Shown here piece by piece: positions 48,901-55,005 of a DNA stretch of 64,000 nucleotides. Below the pieces are notes generated by a model, which did not search any database, had not been told where the DNA came from, and worked only from the letters and a program-made list of their open reading frames with translations. Each line of letters begins with the position of its first letter. The first letter of the stretch is position 1. The stretch spans positions 12,315,787 through 12,379,786 of the forward strand of contig NC_068350.1 of assembly GCF_014633365.1 (NCBI RefSeq). Reading direction: 5' to 3'. A program made the position numbers and the translations under genes. The DNA comes from Diospyros lotus (lineage: Eukaryota; Streptophyta; Magnoliopsida; Ericales; Ebenaceae).

Positions 48901-51900
48901 TGGTTGTTACTTAATTGATAGGAATTTTAATTTCCGAAGGGTCCAGATGAGATTTCCTTGTAAAAGCACTACTGAAGTATGTACTCATATAGTCTGCCTT
49001 GAGGAAGCTTTTTGGTCTTTGATCCTTTTTAAGAGTATTTTCCATGCTAATGATCTAACCTGATTTAATTACATTTTTCTTATAAGGCCTTGGCTGAGAA
49101 GACTCACCACTTTACATTACTTGATGGGGAGATGATAATTGATACTCTGCCAGAATCACAGAAGCAGGAAAGAAGATACCTGATCTATGATCTGATGGCT
49201 ATCAATCAAGTTTCTGTGATAGAGGTAAAAGAAATTGTGAGCCTACTTCTTATTCAGTGCAAAAAGGGTTCAGAATTGATCCTTCTTAAGTTTTATTCTT
49301 GGATCCTGTGTTATAGCATCTTTGCCCATCAAAGTTCCTATCTGGAAATTGGGGTTTACTGTTATTAGATGATTAGAGGGAGATTGTCAGCTTTGATACA
49401 GAATACCAAATCTTAAAACGACTTCTGATAATATGCTTGCGTCCATCTAGATTCATTTTGACTTTTAAAGTCAAGATGTTTGCTTGTGGTTAAACTGTAC
49501 AAGACTGGCTAGCTTGTCAATAGAAAGGAAAAATAAAAACAAAACCCTGAGGTAGTAGTTAGGTTGCCATTTTTTTATGTTATTGAGGCCTCATCACCAC
49601 ACCAGACAATGGTTGATGAGATAGATCAATTTCTCAAACCTGTATGAGCAATATAATAAGCCTGCTTGTGTAAGTTACAATAAATGATTTCACACACTTG
49701 CAGTTAACTTGAATTGGCATTCTGCAAATCATATTGAAATTTTGGGTTATTAATGTGTAGTAAATGGAATTTTTTAATTGTATATTAAATCTTTCTCTAG
49801 AAGTTCTGCTATCCCAGTTTTGTAATTGTGAGATAACTGCAAATGACTTGCAGCGGCCCTTTTATGAACGGTGGAAAATGCTTGAGAAAGAAGTGATTGA
49901 ACCTCGGAATTATGAGAGGCAATATATATACCAGAGTAGAAATCCATATTACAGATATGACATGGAGCCATTCAGGGTATGTTTGGTAGCCTTGTGCAGT
50001 TAAACTAAGAACTAGTTTCATTTTGTATCTAGGACTGGTCATTGATTTGCTGGAGAAGTTTAACAGGTGAGGAGGAAGGATTTTTGGTTGCTTTCTACTG
50101 TTACCAAACTTTTAAGGGAGTTCATTCCAAGGCTTTCCCATGAGGCAGATGGTCTCATCTTTCAGGTACTCAATGGTAAATTTACAACAATATTATGATG
50201 ATTTTTGTATAGCTTTTAGAATGTTTTGTTCATTTGGTCTATCCATCTGCAATACCGATTCACTAAACTGTCTTTATTTTCAAGATTTTTTGGTGGTGTA
50301 AAAAGATATGATCCTAAGTTCATATACAAGTCTAGGATTCTCTCTAAGGTGCCAGTAATGAGTGCTCCTGATCTGATTCAACTGAATATTTGGCTTGGAT
50401 GTGCTCTTGCTTTTGATAGATATGCTGGATGAATAATATATAAGTAGCCTGTTTAGTTGATTGAACATGTCCTTGTTTCTGCTGCACAATATGTATTCTT
50501 TCCAGACATGTCTGAACTTGGTTTTTGTAATCATAATCTAGAAGCCAATTACAATCTTCTCAACAACCAGATTTAGTTCACTGTTGTAGACAATGTTGGT
50601 CACAGATGGCCTTTATATGTTTCAGGGCTGGGATGATGCTTACATTCCTCGAACACATGAAGGACTCTTAAAGTGGAAATATGCCAATATGAACTCAGTT
50701 GACTTTCTCTTTGAGGTTGTCTTCTTTTAAATTGATGTCTTTCCGTGTCCATTTTGTGCTATTTTCTCTCAGTTGCATGTTTTACGGTCCATGTTTACCT
50801 GTCTCAACAGATAATCGATAGCCGCCAGCTACTTTTTTTGTATGAACGAGGGAAGAAGAAGCTGATGGAAGGGAACAATGTTGTATTTAGTGGTAGGTGG
50901 TTTCTTATTTGTTTGATGTCCTATGGCTTCATGTTGAAAATAGAAACACATTTTGCACTGTTTCACTGCAGGAGCATCTTGAACTTGTCAACTCATTCCT
51001 GCAAGCCTTTTCGGTCCATTTGGTCGTGGTTCCCGAAACTTTTTTTTTTGGGTTTTTAAACTAGATAAACTTGGGAAAATATGCTTGATGAAATAGTTCT
51101 GAAAACTATTTGATATTTGGCTCAAAATACTGTAATTTCAAGAAACAACAAAAAAAATATTTGCAGTAGTTTCAGTAGTTATTATCGTATGAAGATGGCG
51201 ACTATAAGTAGCCAATGGATGGAGATGACTGGAGAGCTACGATCCATGAGCATGGCTAAACATGCAGACTGCCACCACAAGGACACCTTTTGTTTCTATT
51301 AAAATATACAACTGCATGTTGACGTAGTTCAAAGAGTAGCACTAAATTGCAAATTGGGCCCAAGAAGAAGATTTATTTACTGAAGTGTTGCTGCCAGAAA
51401 ATGATCTTTGAGTACCTGATATTTTCGCTTGCTCTTAACTTATATTTCTTTTTCTGAAATTCTGAGATGAATATTTTGGATCACCCAGTTAAAAGGGTTA
51501 TGAATTTGTCATTTTGTTAGCTGGATATTAGTTCTAATTTCTGTTGATGTTGTACTGACAGTTCTTGTTTATGTTGTTTGAGAATCCACTTTGGAGCTGG
51601 AGTCTCCAAAGTGGAATCTATTTTCCGGAAAATTACTTATTAAAAGATGTTATTTTCATGGACACATAGCTGCCAGTGAAATTGGAATATCTCCAAAACT
51701 GTACTTATTTGTCTTGGATCAGATCATTTCTTCGGGATATCCTTTTTACCTCTCCAGTCCCAAAGTGGATTATATTTTCCTGGATTTTGTGTCTTGAATC
51801 AAGTTATTTTTCTGGATACACTCTTTTTCTCTCAAACTAATCTGCCTTTTTGTACTCACATCATGCATGCTTGTGGTCTAATTTGTTAAAAGTATTCCTT

Positions 51901-52339
51901 TCTGTATATCAGCTGATTTCTTATTCTTATCTGGTCTACATTCCCTGGATGTATTTTCTGACTTGCAGATGATTCTGATCCTGCCTCATACTCGGGAAAA
52001 ATTATTGAGTGCTCTTGGAATTCCGAGGATGATGTATGGGTTTGTATGCGCATCAGGACAGATAAAGCAACTCCGAATGATTTTAATACCTACAAGAAGG
52101 TTGCTCCTCATCACCATTGTTGTCTAGTTGCGTTTTCTCCATCCTGCTGCCACTATTTGACCGGATGAAGGCATTTTCTATCTACATTGAAACAGGTGAT
52201 GCGAAGCATAAGGGACAACATCACAGAGGATGTCTTGCTGAACGAGATTGGAGAGATCATTTGCCTGCCCATGTATGCAGATAGGATACATAACGATAGC
52301 AAGGCGCATCACCATTCAACTTCGGCGCGACGTAGGTGA
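6825..52339 (+). CDS. mRNA capping enzyme (RNA triphosphatase + guanylyltransferase), 12 exons, 5'-partial
   Basis: This nuclear enzyme removes the 5' gamma-phosphate of nascent RNA polymerase II transcripts and then transfers GMP to form the cap. Exons: 6825-6956, 7043-7249, 10255-10383, 10597-10646, 48814-48976, 49087-49224, 49854-49976, 50067-50165, 50626-50715, 50811-50892, 51969-52099, 52196-52339. All introns are GT..AG and the joined frame stays open for about 495 codons. Visible motifs are the triphosphatase P-loop [10 protein letters not shown] and guanylyltransferase motifs KADG, LLDGEM, YLIYD, EADGLIF and GLLKWKY, followed by the OB-fold part. The product matches plant capping enzymes closely. 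The N-terminal part, probably about 150-200 residues, is upstream. The odd feature is the 38-kb intron after exon 4. No internal stop was seen, so I treat the gene as functional. Confidence 0.95.
7043..7249 (+). CDS. Capping enzyme exon: end of triphosphatase domain and acidic linker
   Basis: 69 codons, phase 0 at both ends. It encodes [18 protein letters not shown] and [10 protein letters not shown], typical of plant capping enzymes, and then an acidic stretch (PDEDDDGG). The preceding intron is only 86 bp (6957-7042). Confidence 0.94.
7668..8014 (+). mobile_element. Solo LTR, 347 bp, TSD GCATC
   Basis: Begins TGTCATGGGAC and ends TTCTGACA, so the termini are inverted (TGTCA/TGACA). It is flanked by the direct repeat GCATC at 7663-7667 and 8015-8019. 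It holds a TATA-like box (GTATATAAGAAC, about 7828) and a CT-rich run, as expected for LTR promoter and R/U5 parts. No internal sequence is left, consistent with unequal LTR recombination. Strand is inferred from the TATA box. Confidence 0.88.
8659..8675 (+). repeat. Poly-G run (17 G)
   Basis: Uninterrupted G run within the intron. It could fold as a G-quadruplex or reflect sequencing slippage. Confidence 0.9.
10255..10383 (+). CDS. Capping enzyme exon: interdomain linker
   Basis: 43 codons, phase 0. It encodes [20 protein letters not shown], matching the DDxLGDxIP linker of plant capping enzymes. Donor GGG/GTACGT. Confidence 0.92.
10597..10646 (+). CDS. Capping enzyme exon: [11 protein letters not shown], last before the 38-kb intron
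   Basis: 50 bp, phase 0 in and phase 2 out. It encodes [16 protein letters not shown] plus two bases of an Arg codon, which the first base of the exon at 48814 completes. The donor AG/GTCCGA is weaker than the plant consensus. Confidence 0.92.
10928..11077 (+). repeat. 5' LTR of the non-autonomous element
   Basis: 150 bp, TGTTAGATTTAT to TTTAACA, with TATAAATAGA at about 10991. It matches 14311-14438 except for substitutions and a 22-bp deletion in the 3' copy. Confidence 0.88.
11171..12960. mobile_element. 1,790-bp insertion with TG..CA ends, TSD AGCTT
   Basis: Starts TGTAACGACTCGCC and ends GGGTATTACA, with inverted ends TGTAA/TTACA. AGCTT flanks it at 11166-11170 and 12961-12965. It contains no coding frame that I recognise, an AT-rich left half, a pyrimidine tract at 12130-12180 and a GC-richer right half. 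The best reading is a long gypsy-type solo LTR or a non-autonomous element. Strand is undetermined. Confidence 0.75.
13080..14190 (+). repeat. AGATC-rich degenerate repeat region
   Basis: AGATCT, AGATCC or GGATCT occurs roughly 25-30 times in about 1.1 kb, often as TAGATCCGGCCG, CAGATCTGG or CAGATCTCG, at irregular spacing. Together with the GC richness this stands out sharply from the flanking intron. Similar but sparser motifs occur in the copia B leader at 39690-39790. Confidence 0.75.
14311..14438 (+). repeat. 3' LTR of the non-autonomous element
   Basis: 128 bp, TGTTAAATTTAT to TTCAATA, colinear with the 150-bp 5' LTR apart from a 22-bp gap near base 30. Confidence 0.86.
14523..14864 (-). 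repeat. 3' LTR of gypsy 1
   Basis: 342 bp, bordered inward by a GGGG purine tract (TTACCCCC on +). It contains GA-repeat runs (14640-14668) and a TGGCATTTATAG segment. Homologous over its length to 37005-37344. Confidence 0.85.
14865..15186 (-). pseudogene. gypsy 1 chromodomain end, left of copia A
   Basis: The minus strand has the same layout as fragment K: a stretch equivalent to the W..LHPD..TWEYL chromodomain, then ..[12 protein letters not shown] and an EDK/GKK-like tail before the LTR. It is frame-broken. It continues at 20345 once copia A and its duplicated GCTAC are removed. Confidence 0.7.
15192..15398 (-). repeat. 3' LTR of copia A
   Basis: 207 bp. On the minus strand it starts TGCTAGAATTGTG and ends CTAAGT (non-canonical GT end). 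It is preceded by the PPT GCTTGAGGGGGAG (15399-15411 on +). Confidence 0.92.
15406..19682 (-). pseudogene. copia A gag-pol polyprotein, three inactivating breaks
   Basis: It starts at the ATG at 19682 (MSEVTSEIF). Order: gag ([29 protein letters not shown]), zinc knuckle [14 protein letters not shown], protease with [12 protein letters not shown], integrase ([31 protein letters not shown]), RT and RNase H ([13 protein letters not shown]-like DVLTKGLHK). Breaks: TAA at 19551-19553 (codon 44), a frameshift at about 17190-17230 just before RT, and TAG at about 16144-16146. The RT active site reads YVDE rather than YVDD. This is the least decayed pol in the window; copia B is of the same family. 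Confidence 0.93.
20120..20132 (-). other. Primer binding site of copia A
   Basis: TGGTATCAGAGCC on the minus strand, directly abutting the 5' LTR. Confidence 0.88.
20133..20339 (-). repeat. 5' LTR of copia A
   Basis: 207 bp, same termini as the 3' copy, with 7 substitutions between them. Confidence 0.92.
20345..21343 (-). pseudogene. gypsy 1 integrase, right of copia A
   Basis: Minus-strand reading from 21343 gives [24 protein letters not shown] and [10 protein letters not shown] (integrase zinc-binding N-terminus). Then comes [12 protein letters not shown], the core with [19 protein letters not shown] and the LAQWWYNS block at about 20690. Stops and frameshifts are scattered through it. 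It stops where the copia E LTR begins. Confidence 0.82.
21344..21606 (+). repeat. 5' LTR of copia E
   Basis: TGTTGGAGAAAG to TTTCTTCA (263 bp). It is followed at once by the PBS TGGTATTAGAGCC (21607-21619) and contains CCTATAAAATGGG at about 21469 as promoter-like sequence. No 3' LTR of this element is present. Confidence 0.8.
21620..23107 (+). pseudogene. copia E gag, protease and start of integrase
   Basis: Gag pieces include [11 protein letters not shown] and 22095-22550 ([43 protein letters not shown]). They are followed by a degraded zinc knuckle ([15 protein letters not shown], first cysteine kept), protease ([13 protein letters not shown], where DSGA has become DIGA) and [15 protein letters not shown]. 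Many stops. It is interrupted after GRMIT by copia D and resumes at 28069. Confidence 0.85.
23108..23289 (-). repeat. 3' LTR of copia D
   Basis: 182 bp. On the minus strand it runs TATTAGAATTATT to TTTCTCACA, so the 5' terminus is TA instead of TG in both copies. The PPT (GCTTGAGGGGAAG) lies next to it. Confidence 0.9.
23297..27492 (-). pseudogene. copia D gag-pol, multiple breaks
   Basis: Coding order from the ATG at 27492: gag ([31 protein letters not shown]), knuckle region at about 26690 ([15 protein letters not shown]), protease ([13 protein letters not shown]), integrase 25912-24368 ([48 protein letters not shown]) and RT ([14 protein letters not shown]). RT continues at 24343-24149 with an intact YVDDIVITG, and RNase H at 23959-23297 has YADADWADS and ADVFTKSL. 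Breaks: stops at about 27106 and 25973, a frame change at about 26255-26264, and stops near 24365 and 24146, at about 23960-24000, and at 23588. The longest open piece is 514 codons, integrase into RT. Confidence 0.92.
27869..27881 (-). other. Primer binding site of copia D
   Basis: TGGTATTAGAGCC on the minus strand, adjacent to the 5' LTR end TCACA. Confidence 0.85.
27882..28063 (-). repeat. 5' LTR of copia D
   Basis: 182 bp, colinear with 23108-23289. Confidence 0.9.
28069..29460 (+). pseudogene. copia E integrase and linker, right of copia D
   Basis: Continues [14 protein letters not shown], then [41 protein letters not shown] and FDNG (integrase core). [22 protein letters not shown] sequence follows, then the LGYKCYNP capsid-like tail and [11 protein letters not shown] at about 29445, which normally precedes RT. 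There are several TAG/TAA codons. RT, RNase H and the 3' LTR are absent; an RTE remnant starts at the break. Confidence 0.85.
29470..30926 (-). pseudogene. RTE-type LINE remnant: endonuclease without RT
   Basis: Minus-strand reading starts with the 5' leader (about 30926-30790, with the GGTCCCAAGCTCGGATAAAG stretch common in plant RTE copies). Next is a Gln/Asn/Lys repeat at about 30602-30509, then an APE-like endonuclease: [30 protein letters not shown], (frameshift at about 30350-30368), [57 protein letters not shown]. Such copies are often annotated craniofacial development protein 2-like. It ends in the linker before RT at about 29472. The RT domain and 3' tail are missing, which is unusual because LINE copies normally lose the 5' end. 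Confidence 0.85.
30509..30602 (+). repeat. TTTTGATTTTGA minisatellite in the RTE 5' coding region
   Basis: Six-base units of the GATTTT/GGTTTT/GTTTTT type give an alternating Gln-Asn/Gln-Lys tract on the minus strand. Confidence 0.85.
30927..31246 (-). repeat. 3' LTR of a second gypsy element (gypsy F)
   Basis: Minus strand TGTCACAACCC to GGGGCTTAACA, 320 bp. Its terminus resembles gypsy 1 (GGGGCTTGACA), but the body differs, so it is a related family. It contains TTTTTATAGAGCC-type promoter-like sequence (+ coordinates about 31060). Only one copy is present. Confidence 0.7.
31247..31388 (-). pseudogene. gypsy F chromodomain end
   Basis: The minus strand encodes [20 protein letters not shown] and [10 protein letters not shown] and then stops, the standard end of a chromovirus polyprotein before the LTR. 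It begins abruptly at about 31388, where copia G sequence joins it. Confidence 0.78.
31389..33495 (-). pseudogene. copia G gag, protease and integrase, truncated
   Basis: Gag at 33457-32429 ([55 protein letters not shown]), zinc knuckle [14 protein letters not shown] at about 32730, protease [12 protein letters not shown] at about 32410-32375, GAG-pre-integrase ([16 protein letters not shown]) and integrase core ([38 protein letters not shown]). A stop near 33495 splits the gag start, and TGA at about 32427 replaces a Trp before the protease motif. It ends at MGLIPLKFW, fused to gypsy F. RT, RNase H and the 3' LTR are lost. Confidence 0.9.
33637..33649 (-). other. Primer binding site of copia G
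   Basis: TGGTATCAGAGCC on the minus strand, immediately after the 5' LTR. Confidence 0.85.
33650..33902 (-). repeat. 5' LTR of copia G
   Basis: 253 bp, minus strand TGTGATAGTGTG to AATCTTTGCA. gypsy 1 RNase H sequence begins directly beyond 33902, so the element inserted there. No second LTR or TSD is left. Confidence 0.8.
33903..34970 (-). pseudogene. gypsy 1 reverse transcriptase and start of RNase H
   Basis: Open part at 34970-34524: [56 protein letters not shown] (first catalytic Asp region). Then frame-broken MMPFGLTNA at about 34500, the [12 protein letters not shown] thumb at about 34100, and [11 protein letters not shown] and [12 protein letters not shown], the start of RNase H, cut at 33903 by copia G. 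Confidence 0.87.
34972..35181. repeat. 105-bp direct tandem duplication
   Basis: The unit beginning TCATATGAGAATTGTACC and ending TTTGCCCGCCCTTC occurs twice head to tail with one visible mismatch (AGCTCG/AGCTTG). It lies between the gypsy 1 protease and RT. Confidence 0.9.
35160..35640 (-). pseudogene. gypsy 1 aspartic protease
   Basis: Active-site sequence [12 protein letters not shown] is read at about 35560-35525, followed by the beta-rich open frame 35503-35162 ([21 protein letters not shown]), typical of gypsy protease domains. It is separated from gag by frame breaks. Confidence 0.82.
35641..36987 (-). pseudogene. gypsy 1 gag
   Basis: The largest open part is 36857-35991 (289 codons). 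It has a coiled-coil-like Lys/Glu/Gln head ([16 protein letters not shown]), then the retrotransposon gag domain ([45 protein letters not shown]). Beyond the break, 35933-35742 gives a Gln/Asn-rich linker, and [11 protein letters not shown] at about 35780 looks like a zinc knuckle. It is the longest intact gypsy frame here. Confidence 0.87.
36988..37000 (-). other. Primer binding site of gypsy 1
   Basis: TGGTATCAGAGCC on the minus strand, four bases inside the LTR end (spacer ATTG). Confidence 0.82.
37005..37344 (-). repeat. 5' LTR of gypsy 1
   Basis: 340 bp, minus strand TGTCATGTTCC to GGGGCTTGACA, with the GA-repeat block and TGGCATTTATAG segment shared with the 3' copy. Confidence 0.86.
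37625..37960. repeat. RTE-LINE 3'-tail-like repeat
   Basis: Contains ACAACAAGAACAACATACCAGG, TTTGGGGTTGGCTACATGGA and ATCTTAATCATGTCTCATGC segments. These resemble the ggggt(t/c)ggctacatgga(t/c) tail that I associate with plant RTE copies. No coding part is attached. Confidence 0.45.
38290..39033 (+). pseudogene. Ty3/gypsy gag remnant (gypsy J), left of copia B
   Basis: Frame-broken gag: [27 protein letters not shown], and a Ser/Lys-rich linker with KKIPKGDKE. It then gives KCFKC as the start of the zinc knuckle (38865-38880) and [16 protein letters not shown] just before copia B. The protein continues at 44487 after removal of copia B. An 18-G run lies inside (38735-38752). Confidence 0.72.
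38735..38752 (+). repeat. Poly-G run (18 G)
   Basis: Uninterrupted run in the gypsy J gag linker, encoding Gly in the local frame. Confidence 0.9.
39034..39228 (+). repeat. 5' LTR of copia B
   Basis: TGTAGAAATAG to CTTGTTTAGA; the end is GA rather than CA in both copies. Contains CCTCTATAACGAG. Confidence 0.9.
39229..39241 (+). other. Primer binding site of copia B
   Basis: TGGTATTAGAGCA directly after the 5' LTR; one difference from the C..C ending seen in the other elements. Confidence 0.82.
39834..44280 (+). pseudogene. copia B gag-pol, many breaks
   Basis: ATG at 39834 ([13 protein letters not shown]); a frameshift follows at about 39940. Gag includes [14 protein letters not shown] and [12 protein letters not shown]; knuckle [15 protein letters not shown] (last Cys lost); protease [13 protein letters not shown]; integrase at 41344-42257 ([38 protein letters not shown]). 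A long intact RT frame at 42803-43990 has [14 protein letters not shown] and YVDDIIMT, and RNase H at 43981-44280 has [17 protein letters not shown] is the best preserved RT in the window (395 codons with an intact catalytic tetrad), while integrase has lost the DNG aspartate/glycine context by a frame change. Same family as copia A and C. Confidence 0.92.
44288..44481 (+). repeat. 3' LTR of copia B
   Basis: 194 bp, colinear with 39034-39228. Confidence 0.9.
44487..45044 (+). pseudogene. gypsy J protease and RT linker
   Basis: Reads VIVDSGS-type protease sequence at about 44595-44610, [28 protein letters not shown], then [17 protein letters not shown] and LGLPPMQ (the linker before RT). Several frame changes. 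It ends exactly where unrelated GC-rich sequence begins at 45045. Confidence 0.8.
45045..45925. mobile_element. About 880-bp insertion of unknown class in gypsy J
   Basis: Gypsy reading breaks after LPPMQ and resumes at ELLEKG at about 45928. The left part is GC-rich with palindromic CGCCTAGGCGG (45120-45131) and repeated GGCCTAATCGGC-like words, then (GTCGCCGCC)-type sequence. The right part is very AT-rich. The subterminal motif pattern suggests a DNA transposon fragment, but I found no convincing terminal repeats or TSD. Confidence 0.4.
45879..45910. repeat. 13-bp inverted repeat (hairpin)
   Basis: ATTCTAGATTTTG and CAGAATCTAGAAT pair with one mismatch around a 6-base loop, at the right edge of the insertion. 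Confidence 0.8.
45926..46936 (+). pseudogene. gypsy J RT joined to integrase C-terminal region
   Basis: [34 protein letters not shown] and [10 protein letters not shown], up to about 46170. The reading then jumps directly to late integrase: [52 protein letters not shown]. The final part 46735-46935 ([27 protein letters not shown]) is the usual gypsy C-terminus. The palm YxDD, RNase H and most of integrase have been deleted. A short inverted-repeat insertion lies at 46538-46744. Confidence 0.84.
46538..46744. repeat. 25-bp perfect inverted repeat flanking a LINE-tail-like segment
   Basis: ATGAATTCATACTAGGCCTC continuing to 46562 is exactly complementary to 46720-46744. The enclosed 157 bp starts with TTTCTCCTGGGTATGCCCGG and an A-rich AAAATAAATAAAT block at about 46628, like a LINE 3' end. 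Confidence 0.75.
46937..48813 (+). other. Right end of the giant intron
   Basis: GA-repeat runs (47967-47983, 48030-48047), a TATATA run (48230-48242) and T-rich sequence before the acceptor GATTGCAG. No coding element recognised. Confidence 0.6.
48814..48976 (+). CDS. Capping enzyme exon: guanylyltransferase motif I (KADG)
   Basis: 163 bp, phase 2 in and phase 0 out. It contains [16 protein letters not shown]. The Lys at 48860-48862 is the nucleophile that forms the enzyme-GMP adduct. It continues to [10 protein letters not shown]. Confidence 0.95.
49087..49224 (+). CDS. Capping enzyme exon: motifs III/IIIa
   Basis: 46 codons, phase 0. [16 protein letters not shown] (motif III, DGE) and [12 protein letters not shown] (motif IIIa). 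Confidence 0.94.
49854..49976 (+). CDS. Capping enzyme exon: [19 protein letters not shown]
   Basis: 41 codons, phase 0. Matches the family block RPFxERWKMLExEVIxPRN and ends YDMEPFR. Confidence 0.93.
50067..50165 (+). CDS. Capping enzyme exon: motif IV (EADGLIF)
   Basis: 33 codons, phase 0. [16 protein letters not shown] and [10 protein letters not shown]. Confidence 0.94.
50626..50715 (+). CDS. Capping enzyme exon: motif V (GLLKWKY)
   Basis: 30 codons, phase 0. [19 protein letters not shown]; the two Lys in LKWK contact the GTP phosphates in the family. Confidence 0.94.
50811..50892 (+). CDS. Capping enzyme exon: [18 protein letters not shown]
   Basis: 82 bp, phase 0 in and phase 1 out. 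Start of the C-terminal OB-fold region. Confidence 0.93.
51969..52099 (+). CDS. Capping enzyme exon: OB-fold motif VI region
   Basis: 131 bp, phase 1 in and phase 0 out. [20 protein letters not shown] followed by RTDKATPN, the motif VI equivalent. Confidence 0.94.
52196..52339 (+). CDS. Capping enzyme last exon
   Basis: 47 codons and TGA at 52337-52339. [28 protein letters not shown], then a His/Ser/Arg-rich end ([10 protein letters not shown]). Confidence 0.94.
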   Translation: MMRSIRDNITEDVLLNEIGEIICLPMYADRIHNDSKAHHHSTSARRR

Positions 52340-54315
52340 TGAGGGACCAATGAGGAGCTCAATCTGCCATGAAGGCAGCTGTGGTATTTTACTCCAGCTC
52401 CAACGAGAAGCATACCTTCCCTGCTTACAGGCCAATATAAATGCCCCCATTTCCCTAAAAACTTCGGTGCTAGCATGGCCATGGTAGCAAAGAAAGATTC
52501 ACCGGTGGTGTGTAATTAGCTACCCTAGTAGTAGCCTTGTAATGCCACATGTGCAATGCTGGAGAATCGAGCGATCCAATTCAGACACATTAGTGTTAAT
52601 TGACATCAGGAACTAGGAGTTCCCTTCTTGTAGCCAAATAGGATCATTGTGTATATTATACCATTGTCACTTTTTTTCCGTCTTCTGTCATAAAAGTTTA
52701 GCCAATTTCAAGTGAAAGAGTTCAAGCTTCTTCAGATTTTTTGCATTTCTCCCCTGTGAATGCAATTTGAAGGCACCCTTAATATGACAGTCCTGAAGTG
52801 CAGCCTGTTTGGGATATATATTAAAGTGATTTGATCTGGAACAATTGCTCACGTATTTCAACCTGTCATTCAATTGACCTCGGGGCTTAATGCATTTATG
52901 TTATGGCTTGTGAATGATATGAAAACGCAGTTTGGGAGCCTTGTTATTGTTGTTAAATTTCTGCATGCTTTAAATTAGTTCTAAAGTTTTAATTTTATTA
53001 ATATATCTCATTTTCTATAAAATTTACTATAGAGGGTGAGTCTTGTTACTAACCATAAATTGTTTCCTTGTGACTTGTAAGATCAATTTGTGAAAATAGT
53101 TTTTTTTTCAAAGTAAAAGTAACATTGCATTGACGATGTCAGTAATATTGTTTTGTTATTATCAGGCCCATCAATTGATTGGATCTAGACTGGATTTCTG
53201 TTTTTTAATCTGGTTAAGACTGTTGAGTTAATGATTTGATCCAAATTCATTTGTATTTGAATCACGGATCTAGATTTCAAGGATTTTGATCCACTCTAGT
53301 TTGCATTTGCATTTTTATGTATAAATATTTTATATGAGATATATAAATTGTTAAGTGTATTACATTTCCTTTTGGAAAATTGTTAAAAAAAACTATACAT
53401 TGAAACATAAGATATTAAAAGATTTTATAATGTCATGTGAGCATGTAGGATGTGAAGTATCAATTTCTCTTTCCCTCCATCCCAATCTGTTTTTCCATCT
53501 CTGTTCTTTCCTTCGGCTTGGCTAAGTCTTCCTTTCGATGGCAACGACGCCCCCTCCCTCCATCTCTCATTTCCGAATAGCTTGAACCCAGAGATGATTA
53601 CAGTCCCAACACCTATTGTTAAGAGTCTCTTTATTGATAAATAAATAAATAATAATATTAGTAAATAATTAACCGTCACACTTCTTTTAAATTTCACTAC
53701 TTTTGTAAATTACGTATTCTTTTAGTTTAATTAAATTTAAGATAAATAATATTAATTTATTTTAATTTAAATATATTTATTATTACATATTATTACATTT
53801 GTCATTAAAAAGATTATACTGAGAATTGATCATGACTGATAATGATAGGTAATTATTATTAATTATTTTTTTAATTTCTTTATAATAAAATAGATGAGAG
53901 AGAAATGAAAAGAAAAAAATACACTAAGTAAAATAATTAATTTATTTTACTTTTTAATAATAGGAGTGGTGCCCCTAATAAGTGTAATTTACACTAATAA
54001 GAAAATAATTTGGGGTTAGTAGAATTATGGGTTTTTTAAATGGTATTATTTTTGAAAAAATAAAAATCAAAAGTCGAGCACTATATTTTGCTCAGAACTC
54101 TGTAACTGACTGAATCTTCTCAGCTCCAGGTTGCAATTTCGCATCGCTGGGAGATCCCGACTAGAACCCTAGCTAGGGTTTTTTCAACTCCATAATTATG
54201 CATTCGAACCACAGCAAGTTTTGATCAAGAACTAGGCCTCATTTTATCCGATTCACCGCTCACTCATATAGCTTGATTCTCTCTATTCTTGCATTTAACT
54301 GGAAACGGCGATTCA
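52340..54315. other. 3' UTR of the capping-enzyme gene, intergenic spacer and DEX1 5' region
   Basis: The first 300-400 bp are probably 3' UTR. 53000-54000 is very AT-rich without genes. The last 200 bp before 54316 are probably DEX1 5' UTR and promoter. I cannot place a TATA box or poly(A) site with certainty. Confidence 0.55.
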
Positions 54316-55005
54316 ATGAAGAAGTGTAGAGTTTTCTTGATTTGCTTGCTCATTATTGGGTTTTCTTTAGGATTCATTCACGGCGCTAACTCGGAGGAGG
54401 CGAAAAAGAACAAGTTTCGGGAACGCGAGGCGACCGACGATGCTCTTGGTTATCCCAACCTGTAAGCACTCTGCGCCTTTAGATCATAATTTCCTTAGTT
54501 TAATTGGCGAGAAAATATAAAGAAAAAAAAAAAAAAAAAAAGGAAGAGGGGCGAGGAAGAGAAACGATAAGGGGAATTATATGAGGTGTCAGTGTTGGGG
54601 TTGAATTGTGTAAAGAAATTGTGGTTCCAGTTTCTGTTTTAATTTCCTTTTAATTGGAACTGTAAATCGCTGCATATGTTGTTTCTGAGTGACATTGATG
54701 ATAATTCATTATATTTACTTGGAACTGTTGATTATTGCTGTACTATTATCCGTGAGGAATACCTGCATCGTTATATTTTCTGTGATGTAAAAATTGATAG
54801 TTTAGATGGTTTCAGTTGCTCTATTAATCTGTTAAGCATATATGTTACCTGACTGCAGAGGATCCCTGTGTTATTTGCTTGTGGTTGTGTGTAGGGATGA
54901 GGATGAATTGTTGAATACACAGTGTCCTCAACATTTGGAGCTGAGATGGCAGACAGAAGTTAGTTCTAGCATATATACTACTCCTCTGATTGCTGATATT
55001 AACAG
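54316..55005 (+). CDS. DEX1: DEX1-like protein, first two exons (3'-partial)
   Basis: Exon 1 (54316-54461) begins [20 protein letters not shown], a hydrophobic signal peptide, followed by [15 protein letters not shown]. Exon 2 (54895-55005) encodes [20 protein letters not shown] and [12 protein letters not shown]. Splice phases agree (2 out, 2 in). The ATDDxLGYPxxDEDxLLNTQCP core matches the N-terminus of the plant DEX1 family, membrane-anchored secretory-pathway proteins with FG-GAP/integrin-alpha-like repeats needed for pollen exine patterning. The donor AACAG/GTGAAG at 55006 opens an intron whose acceptor is not in the window. The start codon is the first ATG after an apparent leader and gives the signal peptide. 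Confidence 0.9.

Noticed and set aside
50281..50432. Open stretch resembling an extra capping-enzyme exon ([12 protein letters not shown]..)
   Set aside because: Exons 50067-50165 and 50626-50715 join in phase as [14 protein letters not shown], as in the family, leaving no room for it; it also runs into a stop.
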